From: Artemisia argyi
Taxonomy: Eukaryota; Streptophyta; Magnoliopsida; Asterales; Asteraceae
Direction: 5' to 3'
Length of the DNA: 64,000 bases
NCBI GenBank assembly: GCA_030686995.1
Contig: CM060704.1
Location: forward strand, 172,171,718 to 172,235,717
The first letter of the stretch is position 1. Each line of letters starts with the position of its first letter. Below are positions 35,519 to 48,500 of the stretch, piece after piece. Below the pieces are notes generated by a model. The model was not told the origin of the DNA and ran no database searches. It saw nothing but the letters and a program-made list of their open reading frames with translations. The position numbers were made by a program, and so were the translations under genes.

Positions 35519-35709
35519 GGGGGTGTTTCTTTTTTCCCCTTAGTTAAGGGATGCTATTTAATATTATTACTTTTTAGATGAGACCGACAAAAATCCCTTA
35601 AATGGTCTATACCCACAAGGCTTAATTTATCATCTCCTTCCCATTAAGATGCTTATATGGAAGTGGGACCTATATGAATCCTTAGCTAAGGAAAAAAAGA
35701 AACAACCCC
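35519..35709. mobile_element. Tourist-type (PIF/Harbinger) MITE
   Basis: 191 bp with termini GGGGGTGTTTCTTTTTT and the inverse of GGGGTTGTTTCTTTTTTT, flanked by TTA at 35516-35518 and 35710-35712. It lies 12 bp from the Stowaway element. Confidence 0.85.
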
Positions 35710-38296
35710 TTAGTAAAAGAACATGAAAAATACCTTAAACACTTAATTAAAAAGCAAACCCGCAGCGGTGATGACCTTTTCCAGCGAGTCAACAACGGCG
35801 GCAGTGGCAGCCACTCCTAACATCTTCCAAACACGGCAACAACCGAATCACAAACAACAAATTCGTTCTCGCAAAGGTCAATCCATACATACACATAAAC
35901 AACTCGACTTCCTATAACAACATCTATCATCTAAAACTCAAAAGAAATTAATACAAAGTTACAAACTCATATTATCTATATATAAACAAATTCAGAAAAA
36001 TAAATAAATAAAAATAAAAATAAAATAAATAAATAAGTTCAAACTATAGAAATCAATTTGAATAAACGTATCAACAAACTTATCTCTATCTTTTCACCTT
36101 CAAGTCTCAACTATTATTTGAGATATGTACATCAAATGTCGATATATATTTTTAGTCCATGTGCATGAACAACCGGTACTTCAGTTTTTATTATTATTAA
36201 GTTAAAGATAACATAACTTTATAGATAAATAAACTTGAATTATTGCTTTATAATCAAAATAGTAATACAGTCGGTAACCTTCATTTTAAAAAATCTTGGA
36301 TTTATACGGTTTCATGTGGCATGTTTATTACACAGCGTATATATTGCCCGTTAGGTAACTGTAGTAGTTCTGGCATGTATGAGTTACTATTAAAAAACTC
36401 GAAATATACCTTAAAACAACGGCGGCGACTTTCCGGCGAGTGAATAGCGGCCGCGGAGGCTCATGGCGGCGCGTGGCTAATACAGCCAAAAAACCCAAAA
36501 TAAATTAATAGAAACTCGTATATACATATAAACATCAAGAAAAACTTTCATAATTTTAGATGTATTAAAAAAAGCTTTAGATCTATGAATAAAGCCTTAG
36601 ATCAAGAAAAACCTTAGATTAATTACAAAAAACCTTCGGTAATGTTGGTTTAGTTCGGAGTAAATTACGCTCCGCGGAGGAGAGTCCGGTGTAGGTGTTT
36701 CCGGCGGAGGTGGCGTGAGGACGGCCGGAGGAGTGGCCGGCGGCGGAGTGGCGGTGATGTGTGTTGTTTTTTTTATTGGTATGTGTTTTTTAATATAAGC
36801 ACAAATGCAATAATGTAAAAGCAAATTAATGCTTCATGCTTTACACATTCCATAAAACAAATAAAAAAGAAAACAAATTAATACTTCATGCTTTACACAT
36901 TCCAGAAAACAAACTGAACATTCATTGTATAAGCTCTACTAACAAAATGTTACTGTAACCACACGACCATTTGTATACCCACAGTTACTCACCTCGAACA
37001 ATAATGGCTCATAATACACGATTTTAACTCTAAAAGCTTTGTCATGATTACTACACATTTATTATAAGGACTGAATCTTATAGTATTATAGATAGATTAA
37101 GTCCATGGATCACATCCAATATTTAATGCACGGATCATTGTGTAAATTGCGCATGATTGCATTGCATTTCGAATTTCGCATCATGGTGCCTAATGCGAAG
37201 CCATCCCAACATGCGCTCGCATTAGACCACAATTTTCCGCATTTGTGTAATGCAAGCAACGGTCGCAATTGTAGCAATATGGAATTTAGGTCATTTTGGA
37301 AAAATTAACCATTTAGAATAAGCTAAAATATTTTAATAGGCGTTGAAAAATAGAAGTTATTGAATGGCGTTAAAACAAACACATAACGACATCCAACTTA
37401 CTCTATATCCAAAATACCCTTCGGTTCATGATCATGCACCATTAACATGATTTGAAATTACTCAAATTTGACTAGTCGTATATGTTAAATAATTGAGCTG
37501 GAAATGATATGTGAGGTTCAAATTTGACTAAAATTTTGTGTTTTGACTTGCGCTATTTATTTAGTTATAAATAAATTAAGACTGTTAGCCACTCATATAA
37601 CTTATAAGGATACATCTAATACATTATAACATCATATCAGGATGTATATATATGGAATGGAGTCTAGTCGTTCACGTTCAACCGCATGCATTGACCGGTA
37701 ACAATAATAAGATTCAGGCAGAAATGATGGAATTCAAGATGTAAAAATTTAAAATAAATTTACATGTTTATTCTGTTCGAAAGTAACTAAAGAAAGAGAG
37801 ACTCGTTTAAAACAAGATTTAGTTGGAGTTTATAATGTCGTGTCTAAGTATTTTATACCATGACTTAGTGACTTATTTGTTTTACAAATAGATTATTTGC
37901 CTATTTTTTTATAGCCTAGTGAATTATTTATAAAATTATTGCATTTACTTGGTACTTTATTAATATACTACGCATAAATAATTTTTGTATTCTTTTAATA
38001 CAAAATGCATCGCGTCCAAATTGCGCTCGCATCTGCAACACGCATCACACATCGACCTCTGGGACCTTTAACGCATTTGATCGCAAAACGCAATTTTAAA
38101 CCAAGGTAAAATGAGCTCTCCTTGATTTGTAGTAGAGGTGGCAATTTTGACTTATAGACTTACAAATGGGTCAACTTGGTTGTGCTTGATTTCAAACAGA
38201 CCATGTTAAAAAACCAAATAATGAAAAGCAAAATTGCTTAAAGGGGTTGATAGTCACCAAAGTTTATTTATAATTTACGCAACCACTTTAAGTTTG

Positions 38297-38335
<39 letters not shown>

Positions 38336-38516
38336 GTTGTTGTTGTTGTTATTATTTTGCAAATCCTTTTTTTTGTGTGCATCAAGCATTTTTTTGCCAA
38401 TTGAATGTACGAAATTTTAATTTATCATGTATCATTTCGGGTCAAGTTTGATACATTTGAATGAATAATCACTTCAAAATGTATCGAACTATAATTTGTT
38501 GATTCGGTCCTCATTC
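35710..38516. other. Intergenic, no supported gene
   Basis: GC-rich islands at about 35761-35815, 36418-36478 and 36665-36760 (CCGGCG and GGCGG words) sit in AT-rich DNA. The minus-strand frame at 36597-36824 is a Pro-rich by-product of the third island. A (TTA)n then (TTG)n microsatellite is at 38299-38354. Confidence 0.5.
38299..38354 (+). repeat. (TTA)n-(TTG)n compound microsatellite
   Basis: About 12 TTA units followed by about 5 TTG units. Confidence 0.9.
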
Positions 38517-38716
38517 CATAAGATTCAACTTAAAAGCAAAGGGAGGGATCTCACTGAATTTTTACAACTAAGAAAAGAACCTCGAAAGTAAAGCTTATCA
38601 TAAAGGTTATAAATTAATGTAAACCCTGTTGGGATGACCCTTTTATTAAAATTCATTTATTTGTAGATACATACACATAATAAACTTTTACCCTAATTTT
38701 CTCTATATAATTGGTT

Positions 38717-40745
38717 TTATACACAGTAGCTATCAATTGCAAAATTACACTCTAAACACTTTAAGATAAGCTTGTCCACCAAATGCACACCGCACTTGGT
38801 GCATTCACCATCACTTTCAACACCTCGGCAAAATGAAACAGCGTGCAGGTGATCTTGAATCCTAAAAATGCCTCCAAGCTTTACATTATCAATATGATCA
38901 ACACCTCTGTCAAGATAGAAAGGGGCCCACGTTCTTGCCTCTCGAAGTATAAACTCAACACAAGGAAGATGAATAGACTGGATGCATTGATCACAATGAT
39001 AAAATGCACCATTAGGATTAAACTCCTCTTCGCAAACTTCACAAAAGTAATCACCGTTATAGTTTTCAACTGGGAAGTACCGTAGTGTCATGAGATGCTT
39101 GTCATACTTGTGCCTTATTGTATTAGGCCACAACAAAGCACACTTGGATGTAGGTAAAAGTTACAAATCTCACAACCGTAAAAAAGTTGAGTCTTTGCAT
39201 CAGTCAAACACAAACGACAATGCTTTCCGATAATTGGCTTAAGTTTACGAAGTAGATGATTTGGATGGGATTTATGTGTGATATATTGAGGTGTGAACCC
39301 GCAATAAATGTCAACGAAATAAGTTTTATAAAAATCTGAACAAGAGTAAACAAATCCATTGCAAGTTAACCGACAAAAATAACAGTTGAACAAACCCAAA
39401 ATATCATTAGGGGTTGGTGGCAATAGTTTACGGGTAAGCATGTCTTCATAAGTGTGCATCTCAACTTCATCAGTAGGCAACCGGGTGCACCACATATGGA
39501 TAACAAAGTTGCATCCATCATCAGAAGCTATACATTTGTAAAATGGCATGTTTGTAATTGGTCTAATGCATGCATTGCATAAAACTTCAACCATTTTCAT
39601 TGAATCATGACCGGATGATGTTGTTATTCTTGAAGAGGTAAGTGTTGTAATATCATTACAACATGTTGTATCTACAAGAATTAATGGGTGTTGATGAAAA
39701 GGATGTATTAGGTTGGTTTCGAAGGCACTTGATTCACTTTCTCCATAAAAGAAGTGTTTTAAGACTTTAGCTTGGCTAGTTTGATCAGAGAATGGGAGAT
39801 GGAGAAGATCGGGATAGTCATCATCGTCGTAATTTTTAGAACGTGCTGTCGTACCTGTTGTACCATATTAATACACGTACAATCAATTATTATTAGTAAT
39901 CAAAATCAACATTGTATATTAAAAAATTACATTTATATTTAGTTGTTATGCATACCATTTTCGAGTAATCCCAGTTTTGATGTAGTTGCACAATCTGTGT
40001 GTACATAATATCGACATTTCTCACATTTATAAATCCATAGATTCTCATCAAATTGCAGATCACATACCTTACATCTTGGATCAAATTTAGCTTTTTGATC
40101 ATCTCTTGGAAATGAATATGCAAGTGTGAGCGGATGAGTATGAAAGAAATCGTCCTTTCTAAAATTTTGAATTAACAACTTTTTACGGAGGAAAACACAA
40201 TCTCTATGGACAAAAAAATTGAAACAAGTGGTACACTGATGAAAGTTTCCTCGGTGTTCTTTGCCGCACGCATGACAATTGGCTAAAATATCTACAGAGA
40301 TGGACATTATTGGGTGTTGGTGGCTAGGGTGATAGATCATGTGATTTTTTAAACCATTTTTGGAACAACCTAAACAAATATAAATATCACATTGAATACA
40401 ACGGTAATTTAGGTACTCGTAGACATGCTTGTGTGTACAAACTTGACACATACACCATTCATCTTCTAACACTTGACAGAGGATAAGAGCATGATCATGA
40501 TGAGATTCGTGTCTTAGCGTTGTGGGAAGCTCTACACATAATTTGTGAAGTGAGTAGTCACATTGATTACACGTATAGTAATACCTGTGATAGAAGTTGA
40601 TTTCTTGACCACAACGTCCACATGGACATCGAAAGTCTTGTTTCATGATCAACTCCTCTTCATCGTCATATACTACTTCATCGCGTGGATATTCTGGATT
40701 TAGATCTATAATTGTTAATGGATGTTCATGTTGTAACACTTCCAT
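38717..40745 (-). CDS. DC1 (C1-like) domain protein, two exons, one frameshift
   Basis: Exon 1 is 40745-39956, with its last codon completed across a 101-bp intron (donor GTATGC, acceptor ACAACAG). Exon 2 is 39854-38717. Exon 1 encodes about 263 residues with repeated Cys/His modules: CPCGRCGQEI..YTCNQCDYSLHKLC, then CQVCTHKH..CIQCDIYICLGC, CHACGKEHRGNFHQCTTC and CKVCDLQFDE..KCEKCRYYVHTDC. Exon 2 adds about three more (CRLCLTD..CEICNFYLH, CEVCEEEF..CDQC, CTKCGVHL..CLECNF). DC1 proteins are plant-specific, large and usually of unknown function, with suspected roles in stress or redox signalling. A one-base loss near 39143-39150 breaks the frame just after NFYLH; beyond it the reading is again clean to the stop at 38717. 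A minus-strand TATATAG lies about 90 bp upstream of the ATG. It is either a very recent pseudogene or carries a sequence error. Confidence 0.85.
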
Positions 40746-42280
40746 TTCAACGAATTGATTTTAAATTGAGGATATTTTTTTCTGAACAATTGCTAATAGA
40801 AAAAATGATAACATGAAATCGAGGTGTAAAGTACACTATATAAGGAATTTTTTAATGATATATTCTTTTCTTATTCTCTAATAATCCAAAAAGTAAAAGG
40901 TACGTACACGTTTCGAATATAGATTGGCCGATTGGCATGTTCATAAAGAAAAAGATATACCTTGAGAAACAAAAAATGTAATTCTTCTTTGAATATTCTT
41001 TTCTTCGTTATGTAGTTTAAATTTATCTCTTGTTCTTTATATTGTGCTTCGAATTAATTTTTTAGGGTGATAGCAAGTCTTTTACTTTAGCATCTATTAA
41101 TTTACTTTATTCTATAACACTCATACTCCACAGAAAGAGGAACAACACTATAACCAATTAATATTCGCATGCGTGTACTTTTTTTATACGATTAAGTAGA
41201 TAATGTTGTATTTAGGATTGAAGAGATCAATTTTTTACACCATGGACACAGTTTCACAGTTATATTAAATATGAAAATCACAGCCTCTATATAAATAGTG
41301 TTAAACTTCCATTTTTCATGCATTAAACTCATTAGCTAGCTTCGCTAAATTTTCGTTTCTTTTATATCAAATGATTCAAGCATACCATATATAGTTTTAT
41401 AAATAAATGAGTGTGTTGATTGGGCTAAAACTACAAATTATATTATTGTTATAGAATGACACAATACATTATTATTTGTTTTAACTACCCAAGAAACGGA
41501 AAAATTCACTTCCATGGTATGAACTCTAGTTAGGCACATTAAGCTTGTTATTTTGTACAATCGGTAGGATCCTTAGATTCAACAATAGTGATTTATGTGA
41601 TATGCGGAAACATGCATAAATGGTGAAACGGCAATTTTTTTGGCGCCTGATGTGTTTGTGTTGATGATGTTAGAAAAACCTGGCTATCGAGATAGTATTT
41701 TTCTATACAATAATACAAATCCAACTCAATCCCATTTAAATGATCGTTTGTTCATCAATATAACTTATCATAGTATTTCCTTTTTTAGATCAAAAATTTA
41801 TATCTATATATACGTAGTTGATTGCAAGCTGAATCCAAAAGGCAAAAACACGCATTACCTTTATAACCCACTAAGCTGATTCTATGTTCGTAAATCTCCT
41901 AAAATCTGTAATGTTTTCGATCTCAAAACGGACACCCCCAAAAAATTCTTGCAGTTGCAACCTTCTCTTGAATTTTGAGATTACAATTTCTATTTTCTAC
42001 CAATTTATCTACGAATGGGTTGATTCTTGTATGTGTTTTTCCTAAAACAGTTACCTGGATATTATAGGATTGTATGTTGTCAATCGGGATAAAAATAATG
42101 GTTATTTATTCGCTAAGTATATTAGGTTGGTCAACATGGTCTATGCGGGTGCGGAAGACTTGTCAAATAGACCTGACTCAACTTGGTGTCGACCCAAGAT
42201 AATGTAGGATTGCAAGATTTTGAGTCTCTTCGTAATAGTAGTTAGAAAAGTACTAGAACTAGAGTCTAGAGGTGGCAAAA
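40746..42280. other. DC1 gene upstream region and spacer
   Basis: 41210-41440 (AATCACAGCCTCTATATAA, GCTAGCTTCGCTAAATTTTC) is duplicated at 43740-43925. This shows that the tandem unit includes the promoter side. No other gene seen. Confidence 0.6.
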
Positions 42281-42469
42281 TACTTTCTGCTTATACTTAA
42301 AAGGGAGTGGATCTGCTGATAGTTTACAACTGAAAAGTGAAACTGGAAGACAGCTTCTAACAAAGATATGGAATTAAAGTAAACCCCATAGGGACGACCA
42401 TCTTATTAATCATTTATTTGTAGATATACATACATATAATAAACCTTATTGTAACCTAAACACTTCTAT

Positions 42470-43640
42470 ACAATTGGTTTTGGAGAAGGATCATACAAGA
42501 ACACACAATATCCGCTATCAATTGCAAACTTACACTGTAAACACTTTACGATAACTCTGTCCTACAAATGCATACCACACTTGATGCATTCACCATCACT
42601 TTCAATCCCTTGGCAAAACGAAATAGGGTGTGGGTACGTGACCTTCAATCTTAAACATGTCGTCAAATTTGATATTTACAAACAGATAAACACCTTTGCG
42701 AAAGTAGAGGCTGTTATGTGGTTTTCCTTTAAGTATTAATGGAGCACAAGACAAATGCATTCACTGGTCAACACATGATGACAATGATATATATAAAGAA
42801 CCGTAAGGATTAAATTCATCCTCGCAAGCTTCACAAATTAACATAATTAATCACCGCTATGGTTTTCAATGGGAGAGTAACTTAGGGTCCTGGGATGTTG
42901 CCATACATGTGTGTTATTGTCTCCCGCAATAACAAAGCACACTCGAGATGCAGATGAAAATTACAAATTTTGCAAGTGAATGTAGTTTCTTCGCTTCCAT
43001 CTATTTTAGACAAACAAAGACAACAACTTTGAGGAAGTTCTATCTTAACTCTAGATAGTAGGTGATTTGGATGAGATTTATGTGTGATTTTTTCAGGAAT
43101 GAACGTGCAGTTTACATCGATGTAGTAATCACATTTGACACTAGAGTAAGCAAATCCATTGCACGCCAAGTGGCAAACACTACATTCAAACCCAAAAAAG
43201 ACGCTCTTTCGGCAAAAGTATAAGGGTATGTTGTGGGTGACCTAGTCTTTTAGTTCAACAGGTAATCTGGTGCACCATGCATGAAGAAAAAAGTTGCACT
43301 CATGATCGTCAAGTGTACATTTGTAAGACAGCTTGGCCATGATTGGTCTTATATATGCTGTTATACATCCATTGCATAAAACCTCGACTTTTTCATTGGA
43401 TCGTGACATGATAATGTTGTTGTTCCTGAAGAGTTTGGAGTTGTTATATCGTTATTGGTTCATGTATCCTCCACTAGAACTAGCCAATGCTGATGAGCAA
43501 AATGTGTTAGATTCGTTTCGAAGGCACTTGATTCACTTTCTTGAAAAACAAGTGTTTGAACATGTTACTTTGATCAGGGAATGGGAGATGGAGAAGACGA
43601 GGATGATCACTATCCTCGTAATTTTGCCATGATGAGAACC
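42470..43640 (-). pseudogene. DC1 gene copy, exon 1 lost and frame broken
   Basis: Tandem paralogue of 38717-39854. 43169-42882 is still open (MACNGFAYSSVKCDYY, then CCLCLSKIDG..CKICNFHLHLECALLL) and keeps the reading frame exactly where the left copy is shifted. Beyond 42880 several stops and frameshifts interrupt recognisable pieces (CEACEDEFNP-like, DGECIKCGMHL-like). Upstream of about 43640 the sequence passes directly to promoter-side DNA, so the first exon, with four modules and the start codon, is deleted. Flanks 42280-42470 match 38520-38700. Confidence 0.8.
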
Positions 43641-44879
43641 ATATAATACACAATCACTATTTTTTCATAAACTTACAGCTATAATAGGTAAGGTATGTGT
43701 AGTTTTACGTACACACACGTCCATTATATATCTTGTGTTTACGATAGAAGAGACCAATTTCTTACACCCTCAAAACTGTTTTGCAGTTAAACCAAATATG
43801 GAAATCACAACCTCTATATAACTTGTGTTAAACTTCCATTTTTCATGCGTTAAAACTCATAGGCTAGCTTCGCTAAATTTTCTTTTCTTTTATATCAAAT
43901 AATTCAAGCATTAATTCTGATGAATAAATGAGTGTGTTGTTTGGTACAAAACAACAAACTATTTTATTGTTTTAGATCAAGACACAAAACACAAGATCAA
44001 CCAAGAAGGCAAAAGGTATAATAGGTGCAGGATTCATTGATTTAATAATTAAACGAGTAAATATGGTAAGAGTAAAAACAATGCTAACAACAACCACTAG
44101 TTTCACAAAAGATGTTAATTAAATTATGGTTAGAATTTCAAATGGGTAAAGACTTCCTATTGCTGCAAAAGTTAGCGCGGCCAAAGTTGTTTTCACCTAT
44201 TAAAAACTGAACTTCTTTTAAATTTTGGTGACGATGTTCGTCGGATTTCATGTGTGGTGCCGTGCCCTTACAAACACTGCATAAACAATGGCTGATCGTA
44301 CTTCTAGACCAAGTCCGGTAATTTGCTGCCTTAAAATATCCCATCTTTGACAGGGTTTCTGCAACTTGCTCATTTATCATAGTCAACATTTTTGTTTTCA
44401 CAGCAGGACAAAAAAAAGTCAACACTTTCAAGATGTTCTGGATAAGAGAATGATCGAATATAATTATAGGTACTGATCACATAAATCGGATATTTTTAAA
44501 TATCTATCTTCCTGAGGAATGGTAAATTGTGCGGTGGCATTTGGTTCCTATAAGTAATTAGAGAGGCTGACATTTGTTCCAAAGTTTCATCTCAAGAGAT
44601 TATATTCAACTCCAAATGTTGCAGTTGTAAAGTTTTAAAGTTTGTTTGTCCATATGGAAGGCATGTGGGAAGCCCGTTTTGGCTCACATTACTACGCTTA
44701 CTACTCGTAGTAATCACATTGTTTACTGTTATATGGCCATATTTAGGCGAATGACATTCTTATGCACATTTGCTCGATCTTTGTTTGACAACTTTTATGT
44801 AACTAAATTTTTGGGTAATCTCATTATATATACTGGATGAGGAATCGTCTAACATTGGGCTGAATGGTTTGAAAGAGGT
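43640..44879. other. Intergenic, no supported gene
   Basis: Holds the second copy of the DC1 promoter-side sequence (43740-43925). A minus-strand frame at 44431-44138 has a CxxC but no recognised family. Confidence 0.45.
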
Positions 44880-46045
44880 ACTCAGTGGCCAAATTATACA
44901 AGAATATTACAGGATTAGATTTGCACAACTTATATCTGGTACAGATGTTTACACGCATATATGGTTTCTTTAAAGCCATGACGGTCATTGATGACAAGCC
45001 AGATGCAGTGATAAAGAGTGTTGTGTGTCGTAAAAATCGACCTTTAAATGCTGTTGGGAACACATTAGATTGTATAAGTAGCCAAATCAAACAACTCAGC
45101 ATTCCCCACCAGGGTTTTCTACCAAACAGCTCACAGAAAAGATACTAGCTTCAGAATCCAGTCAACCTGATGAACCTTTGACTTTACGACTAACCACAGC
45201 ATCTAGTGAATATGACTATAAAGAGGGTTATATTTATATATCTAGCTCTAGTATTTTGCTGAATCGGGTCATTTCTAACCCTTCTAATTTGGTGAGAAAA
45301 AGAAATTTTGAGGATAATCGTCTTCTCGAGTTTGACTTTAGCATTGCATGTGTAAAGTCAACTCCAGCAAGTCAAAAGTTTGTTAATTTCCAATTGACCC
45401 AACTTCCATCTTTTTGGCAGGCATCTAAGAAAGCCAAAATCTTTGATGATGTTATGCTTGAATGGTCCAGTTGCAGTATTAAAGTCACTTGCCACAAATT
45501 ACAACCGTAAAGTTTCAAATGACCTCCAAGTCCTCCACAATTACGATATCACGACACCCTTTTATCATATGCTTACCAGTCTTTCAGGCCTGCAGTTAGT
45601 TTACCGTCACAGACATTCACCTGACCACTGCATCCACTGCCCTCTACCTCTTCAACCAAAGGGATCAATTTTAGTCAACCATTGTGGCACTTGCGAACTC
45701 ACCATAACCATTTAACAGAATGCGTCCGCAGCTTAAAACAAAGAAAGATTGGAAAGGCTTTATCTTTTTCCTTCTTTTGTGGGAAGTCATAAACTGGAAG
45801 CATCACTTACATGTTGCAGTCTTAATTTTCTCAACTCCTTTGACTTTTTTTGAAGTCTTGTTGCATTTGGATATATATCTAAGTAGACAGTATATACAAG
45901 CATAAATGTCAATCATATATATGTATAATGCAACATGTATGAATGTGAAATAACTCATGCAAAAGAAAAACATGAAAGTAAGAAACCTTAAACTTCATTA
46001 CTCAAAAGAATTACAGAGTACTTTTTAAATTGAAAGAATATATCA
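44880..46045 (+). repeat. Dispersed repeat, copy B (fullest)
   Basis: 44880-45500 aligns with 47855-48475 (copy C) over its whole length. 45187-45445, 45817-45915 and 45925-46045 align with copy A. Open segments (44885-45148, 45178-45510) suggest former exons, for instance KILASESSQPDEPLTLRLTT followed by RKRNFEDNRLLEFDFSI and, after a TTGGCAG, ASKKAKIFDDVMLEWSSC. No family recognised. Confidence 0.75.
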
Positions 46046-46262
46046 CTAACCAGAAAAGAACCTAAATCTTACCCCAAAAACTAATGAACACTTCGACCAT
46101 ATGTAACCTCATCTAATTTCCACAAATTCCACCAAGCACAAAAAAACTATTGAATCATCAGTTCAGTTATCCTCAATCTTCAGTAGCAGGTGTATTTTCA
46201 TTTTTAACACGTTTGAAACCTCTTCTTCTACTGTACGTCACAAGACACCTTTTATTCCCCGT

Positions 46263-47405
46263 TTAATTACCGGATACTTCTAAACCCTTGCCAGAATCAT
46301 GCTCACCGCTGTTGATACCATCACTTTTCGTTCCGGCCACTGAGTTCTTACCGGATACCCCTAAACCCTCAACTAGATTACCATCTAAACCCTTCTGGGT
46401 CTCATTCTCGCTGGAGTTGACACCATCATCTTCACCGGATTTAACCGTTTCAAATTCATCATCATCTTTGGTACCCATAACCCTTTTCGTTTTGATGGAA
46501 GCTTCTGTTTTGGTATTATCATCTGCTTCAGAGACTTGTTGATGATCTTCAGCGTTCTTAACTTCTTGATCTTCAAGGTTCTTGATTCCTTGATCTTCAA
46601 CGTTCTTGTTTTCTTGGTTTTCGCCCTCTTGATGATCATCAACATTATCGAGTTCTTGATTTTGAACATTATCAACTGCTTGATCATCAATGTTTTCTAC
46701 ATCTTCTTGATCATTAACATTATCGGGTTCTTGATCTTCAACATTATTGACTGCTTGATTATTATTAACGCTTTCCACATCTTCTTGATCATTAACATTA
46801 TCAAGTTCTTGATCTTGAACATTTTCGAGTTCTTGATCGTCATCAGCGGCCACTTCTTGATTCTGGAATGGCCACCAGTTACCATACTCGTCCCTTACAA
46901 AAAGAATGTTTCGCTCGCCATCGAACATAACCCAATTGTCAGCATCGTATTGCCACCATGAATCTTCTAATCTATCCACCTTTTCTTTATTTCCAATGTT
47001 TTCAACTTCTTGATCATCAACATTATTGAGTTCTTGAATATTAACGATTTCAGCATCTTCAATATCAACATTATCGACTCCTTGATCTTCAACATTATCC
47101 ATCGCTTGATTATTAACGTTTTCCACGTTTTCTTGATCACCAACATTATCGAGTTGTTGATTTTGAACATTATTAACTGCTTCTGGATTTTGAACATGTT
47201 CAAGTTCTTGATCTTCATCGGCGGCCACTTCTTGATTCCGGAATGGCAACCAGTTACCATACTCGTCCCTTACGGAAACAATGTTTCCCTCGCCATCGTA
47301 CACAACCCCATCCCAATTATCGACATCATATTGCCACCATTTATCTTCTAACCTATCCTCTCTTTCGTCTACAGGTTCATTAAGAAGTTCGCCTAAAGTA
47401 ACCAT
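46263..47405 (-). CDS. Acidic tandem-repeat protein, unrecognised
   Basis: A single uninterrupted 380-residue frame on the minus strand, ATG at 47405. Residues 17-69 (DRLEDKWWQYDVDNW, then DGEGNIVSVRDEYGNWLPF, then NQEVAADEDQELE) are repeated at 144-196 with three residues fewer and few substitutions. After each module comes a run of degenerate 8-11-residue acidic repeats (DNVNDQEDVENV, NNVEDQ), built on a minisatellite visible on the plus strand as TTCTTGATCTTCAACATTAT. The C-terminal 90 residues are Lys/Asp/Gly-rich. No signal peptide or membrane segment. TAAATA lies about 40 bp upstream. Copies B and C of a dispersed repeat flank it. The preserved frame across a labile repeat argues for selection or recent origin. 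Confidence 0.6.
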   Translation of the reverse strand: MVTLGELLNEPVDEREDRLEDKWWQYDVDNWDGVVYDGEGNIVSVRDEYGNWLPFRNQEVAADEDQELEHVQNPEAVNNVQNQQLDNVGDQENVENVNNQAMDNVEDQGVDNVDIEDAEIVNIQELNNVDDQEVENIGNKEKVDRLEDSWWQYDADNWVMFDGERNILFVRDEYGNWWPFQNQEVAADDDQELENVQDQELDNVNDQEDVESVNNNQAVNNVEDQEPDNVNDQEDVENIDDQAVDNVQNQELDNVDDHQEGENQENKNVEDQGIKNLEDQEVKNAEDHQQVSEADDNTKTEASIKTKRVMGTKDDDEFETVKSGEDDGVNSSENETQKGLDGNLVEGLGVSGKNSVAGTKSDGINSGEHDSGKGLEVSGN

Positions 47406-47854
47406 TTTTTTCTTTGCATGAAAAAGAGTTCAAGTTAGAGTATTTATGGAGTAGTATAATGCATGAACCAATAAAATCCCTCTATTTCAAATATTAAATT
47501 TCCGTTTTATTTTTTAAAATGTAGGTAGCAACTAACTAATTATAAGTTGTATTTTTCGTAAGTCTATTTGTTGAGTAATGTTTGATGTCATAGAATTTGG
47601 TCATTTTCTTTTATCTTTTGATATAACTTTTTCCTTTTTTCTTTAAACATTATTAGATGAAAAATAATGAATCTTTAAAAAATATATATATATAAAAAAA
47701 AATGTGAAATAAAAATTTAATTTTTCAAAATAAGTTGGTAAAATTGGTAAATAGGTACATTTTCTTAGCGGCGTAAACATAAGTTGGTGTATAAGCTATG
47801 TGCTTAAGTGGTGTAAACACTCATAACTAGTACGTCTTACTTTTAATTTTATAT

Positions 47855-48500
47855 CAGGTGGCCAAAGGATACAAGAAAATTTATTGGGTTGGATTTGCAC
47901 AACTCATCTCTCGTACAGATCTTTACACGCAGATATGGTTTCTTTAAAGGCATGGCGGGCATTGATTACAAGCCAGATGCAGCGATCAAGTGTGTTGTGA
48001 GGCAAAAAAATCAACCTTTGAGTTCTGTTTGGAACACATTAGATGGTAAAAGTAAGCCCAAATCAAACAAACTCAGCATTCCCCACCAGGGTTTTCTACC
48101 AAACAACCCACAGAAAAGAAACTAGCTTCAGAATCCAGTCAACCTGATGAACCTTTGACTTTACGATTGACCACAGCATCTAGTGAATATGGCCATAACG
48201 AGGGCTAAAATTTATATTGTTCTAGCCCTTTTCAGAATCAGGTCGTTTTTTACCTTCTAATTCGGTGAGATAAAGAAATTTTGAGGATCATCGTCTTCTC
48301 AAGTTTGACTTTGGCATTGCATGTATAAAGTCAACTCCAGCAGAATGTTTGATAATTCCCAATCGACCCAACTTCCCTGTTTTTAGCAGGCATCTAAAGA
48401 AACCAAAATCTTTGATGATGTTATATATGCAAGAATGGTCCAGTTGCAGTATTAAAGGCAATTGCCTTAGCTCCAAGTCCTCCATACCAACGTCCACTTA
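47855..48500 (+). repeat. Dispersed repeat, copy C
   Basis: Homologous to 44880-45500 (shared CATTCCCCACCAGGGTTTTC and CAGTCAACCTGATGAACC). Its reading frames are more broken than those of copy B. Confidence 0.75.

Noticed and set aside
36597..36824. Pro-rich minus-strand ORF
   Set aside because: Arises from a GC-rich CCGGCG island; both ends are AT-rich and non-coding in character.
46500..47300. CRISPR-like regular repeats
   Set aside because: Degenerate coding minisatellite without unique spacers, in a eukaryotic genome.
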